From Pocillopora verrucosa (lineage: Eukaryota; Cnidaria; Anthozoa; Scleractinia; Pocilloporidae): a DNA stretch of 64,000 nucleotides. Shown here piece by piece: positions 23,948-34,200 of this stretch. The notes below the pieces were generated by a model that searched no databases, had not been told where the DNA came from, and was given only the letters and a program-made list of their open reading frames with translations. Each line of letters starts with the position of its first letter. The stretch's first letter is position 1. Position numbers and translations under genes: made by a program. The stretch lies in NCBI RefSeq assembly GCF_036669915.1, contig NC_089318.1, positions 24,520,725 through 24,584,724 on the forward strand, read 5' to 3'.

Positions 23948-24119
23948 TCAGCGTGCGTTCATCGAGATATGAAGCACACGGGAAGTTTGGAGAGCACGAA
24001 AGATGCGTAAGAGTTGCTCGAGGCGTAGTTTGGAGAGCACGAAAGATTTAAAAAATTAGACCGAACTCAAATTAGACCAAACTTCCTAGGTGCTTCATAT
24101 CTCGATGAACGCACAGCTG
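23948..24119. mobile_element. MITE with about 40-bp terminal inverted repeats
   Basis: 23954-23977 (TGCGTTCATCGAGATATGAAG..) and 24090-24113 are exact 24-bp reverse complements. Similarity continues inward through GGAAGTTT, and outward with one indel to GTCAGC. The interior has a direct duplication of GTTTGGAGAGCACGAAAGAT. It lies between units alpha and beta, just 5-prime of TPM copy 1, and has no coding capacity. Confidence 0.85.
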
Positions 24120-24285
24120 ACACATGAAACAATTGTTTTATAACATTTTCAACCCGACGGTTTACATCTGCTACGCTTCAGCGTGTTGATAAATTTGTTT
24201 CAGGAAAACATTTCGCAACGCTGTAAACAATCTTGTGTTAGATTGGTCAAAAAACTGACAGGTGAATTCATGCGTGTAAATTTTG

Positions 24286-26760
24286 TAATTAAAAAAGATA
24301 GGTTTCTGAAATAAAGAGCACGTCTAAGGTTGTCCTTGCTGAATAAGGCCTGGTCTGCTTAGTTATTAAAAATCCTATACGAAAACTTTGTTATATTTTG
24401 TTCTAAGCCTTATGTGACTCTTGAAGAAAATATTTTCCTATGAGAGACCTAAAACAGCATAATATTCTGCCTACTTTTGGAATTAGTTCCGTACCCGTAA
24501 TTTGAGTCTCTATCTTAAAGCATGTTTCAGCCGACAGCTCTAAAGTAAAAAACCCATTCCAGTCCAAAGGTTCCGTTTATTAACCAAACCCGGTTTCCGT
24601 ATGGTCATCCGAATCACCTCAGATCGTCCTAAACAATACTCCTGCAACCGGGAAGATTACATGAAAAGCAGGCCAAGTGACCACTTGACGAACCACGTCC
24701 AGCAAAAACTGGCTTACTTCTCGAGTTTGTGTTTCAAAAGATCGCTAGGATCGCCGATTCGTCTAAAAGCTGATGGCGATTGGAACGATACAAGAAATCT
24801 GAAAGCGGAAGTACTGCATTTTGTCGCTTGTTACCCAAATATCTCTTGATTACGTGACTCTTTTCCTTTGTGCATTGCAGAAGGCCGTTGAAAACATTAG
24901 GCACCAACATAAAATGCTTAGTCATGGAAAAAAACGGTTTAACACGTATGAGACACAGTTTGAGTCAATGATCCCCAAATAGCAATTAATTTTCTTGAGT
25001 CTTCAATATGCTAATTGCATCCTTCTTGTCAACTTCAAAAATAACATTCAGCATCCAAACAAAAGCCACAACAACCATAGCCCTGTATTTTCGTTTAATA
25101 AAGATGTTATCTTTACATTTCAAAATCTGAACAATTGATCCATGGATAAATCAAATAGTTCTAATCATAAGAAGTTATTAACTTTCGATTTTCATAATTT
25201 GAAATATTCAGCACATCATGGAATGAACAGACCTCAAATTCAAAACTGAGGATTTTTTAATCTGATGACACTAAGCCTCTATTTTCCTCACTCAATAGAA
25301 TACTATGTAATGATTGCGGACCACTATTTATGGCAAATAAAAGTGCTACTGCAGACTACAAATAACACTACAGTCTTAACTGTGGCTCTTGTGGGAATGA
25401 AAGATATCATATAAAATCAAGTATAACATCCCTTTCAGTTTAGCCTAGAAGTGCCATGACACATTAAGTTTACTTAGCCAATCCTGACCCATTTTGACAC
25501 CAGTAAGCTGATGCTCACGGAAGACATTTGAGCTCATATTTGAGACATGTTTTACATACTCATTGTAAAGCACTGAAAAACTGTCCATGCCAACTTATTC
25601 AGAGCTCCACTAGCCTGGAAACTTATATTAATGTCACCATTGTCATTTATAAGCCTTACAACAATGTGTAAACATAATTTACTAAAGTACAAAGATGAGA
25701 AACAAAAAGGCATGAAGACCCTCCACAAAAACACTTGAATTTAACACTGGGGTCACCTCTGTATGTTCTTTTCCTGTGAAAGTCTTCATCAAATATCCAT
25801 CAGGTTTGACCTGATACAGATTTGTGCATGTTACCAGCTACCTCCACTACCACCACCTCCAATTATTCCACCCCCACCAAACCCTACACCACTACCAAAG
25901 CTACGTCTCTTAAACATAGTACACCTGTCGTAGTCAGGTTTACACAGATAGAAAGGATCAGATTTGGTAAGATCAAAATTAGAGATACCTGGGTATGTAT
26001 CTCTTTCCCATTCCCCACGTGATTGTTCTTTCTTTAGCTTAATGCACAGCACAACAATAATTGCAAGAATAATGATCAACAGCACAGCATAGAAGATGAT
26101 ATGCCCATGGTTTGATGCACTACGAATACCGAAAACTTCACCCATTCGGACAATAGCGAGTTCCACACCTTTATCATAATCTTTCTTTAGCATGTATGGC
26201 TTCATTTCCTCAATGATAATATCAATCTGGTCATCGGATAACAACTCCATGGCTCTTTTTCCTGTGGAGACATACAGTTGACGATCTAAAATGGAAATCA
26301 GCAACATAACTCCGTCATCACATCCCGCGTGGCCGACAGCCCAGCTGTCATGTAAATGTTTGGCAAGCGTCTTCGCTGTTTCTTCAACAGGTTCACCAGG
26401 AATGCCACTCATTTGGTTTAGAACTGCAACACCAATTTGAAATCCAGGTTTGCCATTATCATAGTAGCTGCACCCTGAATCAGTATTTTTAACAACTGAA
26501 TACAACAACTCTTCAATCTTATCGGCAGCCCCGTAGCTGAGAATATTCTCCGGATCACAGATCCAGGAAACCTTTCCTCTACGACCACAAGTTTCTACAT
26601 CTATCGTAGGATCCGGAAAATCCTCCTTGTACCATCCTCTAGTTGCCTGTCCTTCTTGCAGGAAATAAAAAGCCGCAAAAGTAACCAGGAACTTAGCTAA
26701 AGCGCTCGCCATCTTGACTTTCTTGGATTGGATTTATTTTATCTTGATTTTCTTGGATTA
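24286..26760. repeat. Segmental duplication unit beta (with TPM copy 2)
   Basis: It starts at TTTTGTAATTAAAAAAGATAGG, the counterpart of about 21092 in unit alpha. It includes a 3-prime flank, TPM copy 2 and its immediate leader. The non-coding flank holds no supported exon. A splice-acceptor-like CCTTTGTGCATTGCAG near 24888 on the plus strand recurs in units alpha and gamma. Confidence 0.85.
25831..26712 (-). CDS. TPM-domain type I membrane protein, RING-less (copy 2)
   Basis: A single exon encodes 293 residues. Order: signal peptide (about 1-23), a short Cys-containing stretch (CGRRGKVSWICDPENILSY), and a TPM domain (about 50-195) with GHAGCDDGVMLLISILDRQ and DIIIEEMKPYM. A membrane span of long aliphatic residues (about 206-227, HIIFYAVLLIIILAIIVVL) follows, then a short basic cytosolic segment and a Gly-rich tail ending GGSGGSW. 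TPM (TLP18.3/Psb32/MOLO-1) domains occur in bacterial YgcG-like proteins, plant thylakoid proteins and the nematode receptor auxiliary subunit MOLO-1, which is also a type I protein. The RING present in copies 3 and 4 is absent; the tail instead has a Tyr/Cys-containing segment (YLCKPDYDRC). Start ATG is shared in position with all copies. Role is unknown; membrane trafficking or receptor assistance is a guess. Confidence 0.9.
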   Translation of the reverse strand: MASALAKFLVTFAAFYFLQEGQATRGWYKEDFPDPTIDVETCGRRGKVSWICDPENILSYGAADKIEELLYSVVKNTDSGCSYYDNGKPGFQIGVAVLNQMSGIPGEPVEETAKTLAKHLHDSWAVGHAGCDDGVMLLISILDRQLYVSTGKRAMELLSDDQIDIIIEEMKPYMLKKDYDKGVELAIVRMGEVFGIRSASNHGHIIFYAVLLIIILAIIVVLCIKLKKEQSRGEWERDTYPGISNFDLTKSDPFYLCKPDYDRCTMFKRRSFGSGVGFGGGGIIGGGGSGGSW

Positions 26761-26852
26761 CGGCGGCTAAAACACTGAAAAATGCGTATCACTTACAGAC
26801 AGTGACGTTCAAACTTTCCTAGAAGGGATGTAAAAACCGAAAGGAAAGGAGG

Positions 26853-29800
26853 CAACGTGCTTTATATCCTTGCTAAGTGGTAACAACGGCTCGTGCTTCT
26901 GTTTGTTATGACGCATTCCAAATACTCCCTCAACAGTCATCTTTATTCATGAAGCTAAATTAATTACTTTAACCCTCCTGGGCAGTCATCCTATAAGTCC
27001 ACGATGAATTATTTCTTAGTAAATCTACTGCATACTTACGCTATGTCGCGTTAGGAGTACTTAAGAGTTTTAACAGCAAATATGTACTGAGATACATTCT
27101 TTATGTAAATCTTATGTGTTTAGTTGTTGTTTTTCTTCGGTTGAATTTGAGACCAAAGCGGTTTTCATAGTTATTAGGCGGTTCACCTGCTCCGGACTGT
27201 TGCGCCTGTTTGACCAAACGTGTTCTACGTAAGTAGAAACTGACCACAATGATGACAACGACGACAATATCAAGTCTCAGCGACGTTCAATAAACTATTT
27301 AAACGCCACCGCGAGCTTTTGAAACTTAAGATGCTGATTTCATGAGCCGGAAAAACATCCATTTGAAATCCTTCGAGTTATTTAGTGATACTTTGTAAAT
27401 CATTAAACCTCGCTTCGCTAAAACAGTTGTTGTAGTGAAGTCAGCGAAACAAATAAACGGGGGAATCTACATTTATTTTGTGGCGTCATCGACGTTCAAG
27501 TTTCAGTCAACAAAACGCTTGTTTTCATTTAATTTGACTCACATCAGGAGCAGGTAATGCCGAATGACAATTCCTCGCTAATGCATATTAATTTGTTTTC
27601 CTAAACAATGCTCGAGCGATCGGAAAGATTACATGAAAAGCAGGCTGTGACAACTTGACGAACTATGTCCAGCAAAAACTGACTAACTTCTTAAAGTTTT
27701 TGTTTTAAAGATTGCTAGGATCGCCAAATCGTCTAAAAATTGATGGCGATTGGAACGATACGGGAAATCAGAAAGCGGAAGTACTGCATTTTGTTGCTTG
27801 TCACAGAAATATCTCTTGATTACTTGACTCTTTTCCTTTGTGCATTGCAGAGGACCATTGAAAACATTAGGCACCAGTACAAAATGCTTAGTCATGGGAA
27901 ACCAAACGGTTTAACACGTATAAGACACAGTTTGAGTCGAAGATCTGCAAATAGCAATTAATTTTCTTGAGTCTTGAATATGCTAATTGCATCCTTCTTG
28001 TCAACTTCAAAAATAACATTCAGCATCCAAACAAAATCCACAACAACCATAACACTGTATTTTCATTTAATAAAGATGTTATCTCTACATTTCAGAATCT
28101 GAACAATTGATCCATGGATAAATCAAATAGTTCTAATCATAAGAAGTTATTAACTTTCGATTTTCATAATTTGAAATATTCAGCACATCATGGAATGAAC
28201 AGACTTCAAATTCAAAACTGAGGATTTTTTATCTGATGACACTAGGCCTCTATTTTCCTCACTCAATAGAATACTATGTGAATTGCGGACCACTATTTAT
28301 GGCAAATAAAAGTGCTACTGCAGACTACAAATAACACTACAGTTTTAACTGTGGTTCTTGTGGGAATGCAAGATATCATATAAAATCAAGCATAACATCC
28401 CTTTCAGTTTAGTCTAGAAGTGCCATGACACATTAAGTTTACTTAACCAATCCTGACCCATTTTTGAACCAGTAACCTGATGTTCACGGAAGACAACTTT
28501 TTTTCAGCTCATATTTGAGTCATGTTTTACATATACATTGTACAGCAATGAAAAACTGTCCATGCTAACTTATTCTGAGCTGCTCTAGCCTGGAAACTGA
28601 TATCAATGTCATCATCATCATTGTAAGCCTTATGACAATGTGTACACAAAATTTACCTTTAGTTAGTAGAAAGAGGAAAAACAAAAAGGCATGGAGACCC
28701 TCTACAAGAACTCCAGAATTTAAAACTGAGGTACCCTCTGTAAGTTCTTTGCTTGTGAAAGTCTTCATCAAATATCCATTAGGTTTGACCTGATACAGCT
28801 TTGTGCATGTTACCAGCTGCCTCCGTGACCACCACCTCCACTACTTCCACCTCCACCAAACCCTGCACCACTGCCAAAGCTACCTCCCCCAACCATAGGT
28901 GACCTGACAAAAATGGGATCAGAAGTAAAACTCCCTGTGTAACTGCTGCTGCCCCATCTGTCCACCATGGTGGGTGTAACAAATGATGGGTGCTGCAGCT
29001 GTAACATCATCAGTCGGAACTGAAGATCAGGGAGGAAGTCATAGGTATGGCAGGCACCACCTTCATCTTCACGTCTGTCAGCTGATTGGCGACAGATTGG
29101 ACAAGTTGCATGGTCTTCCAGCCACTTGGTCAAGCAAGGTTCACAGTATTTGTGACCACAAGCCAACAGCCTTGTTTTCGTTTCCGGCTGAAATTCCTCC
29201 AAGCAAATGGGACATGATTTGCTTTCATAAGTTTTTTGAGACTGTCTGGCTCTGTCTCTTTCGTCTTGAATTCTCTTCAGTTTTCTTTCACATCTTTTAC
29301 GTTCTTGTTCTTGCTTATGCCCAATGTACAGCCCAACACCAACAATAATGATCAACAGCACACAGAAGACGATAAGACCATAGTTTGTTGAACGCTCGAG
29401 GACTTTACCGCTGAAAACTTCACCCATTCGGACAATGGCGAGTTCCACACCTTGATCGTAATCTCTCTTTTGCATGTATGGCTTCATTTCCTCAATGATA
29501 ATATCAATCTGGTCATGGGATAACAATTTCATGGCTCTTTTTCCTGTGGAGACATACAGTTGACGATCTAAAATGGAAATCAGCAACATTGCTCCGTCAT
29601 CACATCCCGCGTGGCCGACACCCCAGCTGTCATGTAAATGTTTGGCAAACGTCTTCGCTGTTTCTTCCACAGGTTCACCAGGAATGCCTCTCATTCGGTT
29701 TAAAACTGCAACGCCAATTTGAAATCCAGGTTTCTCATCGTTGCTGCACCCTGAATAAGTATTTTTAACAACTGAATATATCAACTCTTCAATCTTGTTG

Positions 29801-30000
29801 GCAGCCTTGTAGCTGAGAATATTCTCCGGATCACAGATCCAGGAAACCTCTCCTCTACGACCACAACCTTTAACATCTCTCGTAGGATTCGGAAAATCCT
29901 CCTTGTACCATTCTCTAGTTGCCCTTCCTTCTTGCAGGAAACAAAAAGCCGCAAAAATAACCAGGAAAATAACAGACGCGAATGCCATTTAGACGACTTT
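26853..30000. repeat. Segmental duplication unit gamma (with TPM copy 3)
   Basis: It begins in the promoter-like block GCAACGTGCTTTATATCC (counterpart of 19982), jumps at 27602 to the counterpart of 21440, then continues through the 3-prime flank (27602-28809) into TPM copy 3. The first 750 bp therefore serve as the upstream region of copy 2 (start codon 26712). Confidence 0.83.
28810..29988 (-). CDS. TPM-domain membrane protein with cytosolic RING-HC (copy 3)
   Basis: A single exon encodes 392 residues. Signal peptide about 1-23; TPM domain about 53-195 (GHAGCDDGAMLLISILDRQ, RQLYVSTGKRAM); membrane span about 204-223; a charged, probably coiled-coil segment 224-252. A C3HC4 RING follows at 259-299 (CPIC, CGH, CEPC, CPIC; all eight ligands present). 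Then comes a linker and a Gly-rich tail (367-392) ending GGSW. The predicted layout puts TPM in the lumen or outside and the RING in the cytosol, suggesting a membrane-anchored ubiquitin ligase whose lumenal domain senses or binds a partner. The tail resembles the Gly/Ser..SW ends of bacterial YgcG-type proteins. Copy 4 (55459-56634) is nearly identical in the RING half. Substrates are unknown. Confidence 0.93.
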   Translation of the reverse strand: MAFASVIFLVIFAAFCFLQEGRATREWYKEDFPNPTRDVKGCGRRGEVSWICDPENILSYKAANKIEELIYSVVKNTYSGCSNDEKPGFQIGVAVLNRMRGIPGEPVEETAKTFAKHLHDSWGVGHAGCDDGAMLLISILDRQLYVSTGKRAMKLLSHDQIDIIIEEMKPYMQKRDYDQGVELAIVRMGEVFSGKVLERSTNYGLIVFCVLLIIIVGVGLYIGHKQEQERKRCERKLKRIQDERDRARQSQKTYESKSCPICLEEFQPETKTRLLACGHKYCEPCLTKWLEDHATCPICRQSADRREDEGGACHTYDFLPDLQFRLMMLQLQHPSFVTPTMVDRWGSSSYTGSFTSDPIFVRSPMVGGGSFGSGAGFGGGGSSGGGGHGGSW

Positions 30001-30032
30001 CAATTTTGTTTTGTCACAAGGATGGCCGCTGA

Positions 30033-30043
30033 CTTATATAAAG
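30033..30043 (-). promoter_or_regulatory. TATA box candidate of TPM copy 3
   Basis: CTTTATATAAG on the minus strand lies about 45 bp upstream of the copy 3 start codon, in a locally GC-rich stretch. The leader would be very short. It differs in position from the TATA-like element upstream of copy 2. Confidence 0.5.
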
Positions 30044-30429
30044 CAGGCGCGCATCCTTTACGTGGACTACGCGCATTGGCCGCTCGACTTCCTCGCAAGT
30101 ACCTGAAAATGTTGCGTCAGGGGCTGTTTACAAAAAGGTTCGTGACTAAAACCCTCCAGAAAAATCTGTAGTGTTTCAGGGCTGCAATTATATCTTTAAC
30201 CAAGGGAAAGGATCACACTCTTCCACTTTACCTACATGTAAATTTCCTTGTTCACTCGATATCCAAAAAGGGTTCTTGTGTAAAGTGCATTCGGTTGCTT
30301 TCGCAAAAAAGGTTCAAGTTTGAACGGTAAAATGTAGTTCTTCCACCTTAAATATATTAATTAAATATTAGAATCAAACCATAGTTAAAATCTTTGAAAA
30401 ATTGTAAGTTTGCAAAAATATGTGATTAG

Positions 30430-30660
30430 AGTTAACTATAAGCAAGTCTCAACTACCAGAGGTGATTAACATGTTACTTCTCCCTAGAAATATCTATACA
30501 TAATTCAACAAATAGGTAATGAGAATACTCAAACTTATCAGGTAGAAGTTGTTATCTTGACTTCACAACAAATTCTTGTGACTAATTTAAAAGGAAATGT
30601 GTGGCAGCTAAATAGGGAGAATTAACAATCAGATCTTGGGAGTCAAGGGTTCAGATACTT
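30430..30660. mobile_element. TTAA-type MITE, copy in the 29989-31217 gap
   Basis: It ends AGATCTTGGGAGTCAAGGGTT, the mirror of the family start AACCCTTTGACTCCC, and contains the family's GGTAGAAGTTGTTATCTTGACTTC segment. The rest of the gap between TPM copy 3 and the DNAAF10 stop shows no gene. Confidence 0.7.
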
Positions 30661-31217
30661 GAACTGAGTCCATTTTAAAGAAGCTATTAAACATTCACTT
30701 GGTAAAGCTTGGTCAGTTCATGTTCTCATTCAAAAACTCAATTCTCCTGCATAAATTTGACAAATTTTTCCTCGAAAAACAATTAAGTTCACTGTTATTT
30801 GTATTTAATGGCCCACAAATAGCCCAATCACCAATAGCTTAATCAGGACTGTCCAATAACTGTCCAAGGTTAAACTGAGATTGTCTTTGCTTTATGTTCA
30901 TGAAAGATGTTTTAACTCTTCCTTTACACTGTAAACACTTTTAAAAGTAAATAATTTGTACATCTCTTTCAAAACGTGAAGCAGATTAGAATGTCTGAAC
31001 CTCTATTTCTAGTACATTTAACACAACTTTGTGTGATCAGATAAATCAAATGGAACTACTTTCAAAAAGCTGCAAATAATTTTATTACATGTATCAGTCC
31101 ACAGCCAAGAACCTCTACAAAATATATTTACATGGAATATTGTGATACAGTTTGAACTTCTTATAAATAAAAATATGTGATGGGTGATCATGAGGAGGGT
31201 AGGTGCTAGTAGTGATG

Positions 31218-34200
31218 TCACACAGTCTTGAGTTTTGTTACAATAATGACTCTTAAACTCTGGTCAAGTGCCGTACACACACAAAGCCCTTCCTATAAAG
31301 AAAAAAACAGTAAAACTGGTGTCAAAAGATTATCAGAGGGAATAACAATGATACAAATAAAGATTTTAGATAATTTAAGTTTGAATTGTTTTATTTAAGA
31401 AAACAATTTTTTGTCCCAGAAAACAACCTCATTGCCATCCCCTTCCTCATCCATTGTCCATTCTACAAGTGTAAAAATTTTTCAGTTTGTGTCCCTCTTC
31501 CTCCTCAAGAAAATTGCTGACTTTCAGACCCATCCTCTTTGGAAATTCCAATTAGTTCCACTTTATGGGGCTTCAACAGCAAGTGATTTGTGAAATTCCA
31601 ATTAGTTCCACTTTATGGGGGCTTCAACAGCATGCGATTTGTGAGGAAACTCTTACAGTAGATCTGATTAAATGAAAAATATCATTTAATTTTAAATATT
31701 GACCTTACCATTACATGTATGCCAACTGACCTTATCTGGACTCCAGTCAAAGGAAGTGATTGGTTGAGTTGACAGACTGGCATTTTGCAACATTGATACA
31801 GAACCCATAACACCCATATCCAAGTCTTTTGCATCTTTTGTCACCCGCTGTTCTGGATATGAGCTAGGAATATCAAGTAGATTTGTAAGTAAATATATCA
31901 AGAAAACAAGAGAACACTTCTGTGCTTACCGATGGTGTGCATTATTTTTGGAAGGAAATTTTCATTTTTGGAGGAATAAGCTCAATATAAGGAGAGTAAT
32001 TTATTTGACATGTACTTTGTAAGACATTGTTTTCCTAATATATTGGAATCCAAAGAATGGTTGCTCACTAAACTAATGGGAGATAGAAGTGGCTCCTGGT
32101 GGAAAAAAAAGTGTTACAAATTATACCACTTACTATTTCCAGAGATTAAGGGACCCAGACCCACCACAGGTCATGAAAATTTCACGGTTTTGTGGCAGAT
32201 GTCTGACACACCAAACTGTAGACTTGTGAGCCTGTATGAGATAAATGTTATATTAACAACCAAGAAGAGGAAGAAATTTAAAGAGATCAAAGGTAACCAT
32301 CTCTAATCACACAAAGGCCCAAGAAGAGAATCAGAAATAATTGTTAAAGTAAAAAGGTTAATATACAATAATTTTGGTGAAAAGCAATTATAGTTGTGGT
32401 TAGTCATAAATTTCATTGAAAATAAGAGTGTAACTGCACATTTAAAGTTGTCAATGTGACCATAAACTACACAAGTAGTATTACATGTTAACTGCAAATC
32501 CTGGGTGTTATAAATTAACCCTTTACACTCAAATATCAGTATGCATACCCTTCTCTATAGATTTCCCAAGGAACTGGCAGGGAGAATTTGTTATACAAAA
32601 AGAGCTTCTATAGTTGGTGATCATTCCCTTTCTTCTTGTGACCTTAACGTATGATTCAGGGGTGATATTGTAAGGAGAAATTAGATGCTGGTCACTGTTT
32701 GGAGTCAAAGGTTTAACAGATATAAATGCATATTTAAGTTTCAATCAAATATCACAGAATAAATATTTGCATCAAAGCAAAATACCTTCTCAGAGAGAGA
32801 AGCAAATCCTTTCTCAGGATGTTGTGTTCTTACATCAAACACGTGAAATTTTGATTCTAATGTGGTAGCCACTAGCTTGTTCATCATGATATCTTTTCTA
32901 TCAAATTCAATTCCACAAACCTGCCACACAAGAAAATTGTGAGGTTAAAATAAATAGCAATTTGACTACAAAACTTAGATACAAGTAAAACATTGCTTCA
33001 AAATTGAATTTCAATGTTGTTCACAGTTTTTCCCAAGGCTAAAATCAAATAAAAACAACCACCAATGTTCTAAATCTTGCTTAGCAACCTGGCTTCTCCT
33101 CTTTCTTCTATCTCTTGGTAAGCTTTTTGAAACCTTTCAATGTAGGAGCTCTACGTGAAGCCATTTAAGACTCAAATCATGATAGTTCATTGTGATATCC
33201 CAAGCAGCAGCAGTTCATGTGATTCTCACCATTTGGAAGGGAGTAAATCAAACAAGACAACATCCTCAGGCAATGTAAGAGCACATTTGAAGACAACTAT
33301 CAAACAGGTTTTTTTAGGTTTCTTTTAGAATCTTAAATAACAGTAAGTTGTAACTCTTTATACATACTTTTCAATTTGGAATAATACTTTAAATTAAGAT
33401 CATATTTTTATAATCATATTTTAAAACCATTAATAAATAAATAATACCATCAGTTTATAATTTTTAAAAAGGATCACTTTTATCTATTCCAAGTGACCTT
33501 ACTTAACCATGGTGAAAATCCGAAAAATAAAGTGATTGACATATGTTATTCACCCCATTTTTAACATTTGTCTCCCATCGGACAGTCATCTTTTTAAGAT
33601 CAAACATCTTTATATCACCATTGTCGTAGCCTGCTACAACTGAACGTTCTTCTGTATTGTAAGCATCTCCTGTAATAGGTGAAAATTAAATACACTTTGG
33701 TCAATAAATGAACTGGAACCATAGGAAACACTAGATATCCAATGGATATGACTGTGTAGCAACTAAACTTAAAGCTCTAATTCTAATCTAAAACAAAAAT
33801 GAAAGAAAAGTAAAATAACATGATTTTAGCCACTGTTAAAAGTTATTAAAAGCAAATGTTTTAAGTGTTAGCCTTTCCGGCTCAAAACACCAGTGGTGGT
33901 TACTTTACATTATCAACTCAGAGGATTAAACCAAGTTATCTTGTAATACACTGCACCAATGCAGCACCAAAGTTTGTATTAACCCTTTAACTCCCAGACC
34001 AAGTTTGTGATTCTCCTTACTGTCAACCATACAATTCTTTTAATATTAGTCCAGAGAATTTAGTATTGGATCAACTAATTATCCCATGATTGACATTTTT
34101 CTCTATTCTCATCACTTATCTGGTTGATATTCATCATCATCATCTTTTACTTGCCTTATTTACACAATAAAAAAAATTTATTTACAGCAGTTATAGCTGG

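Noticed and set aside
27740-27961. Plus-strand exon after the acceptor-like TTTGTGCATTGCAG
   Set aside because: The counterpart near 21691 has lost a base, so the frame is not conserved, and no donor or partner exon is seen. It is better explained as duplicated non-coding flank.
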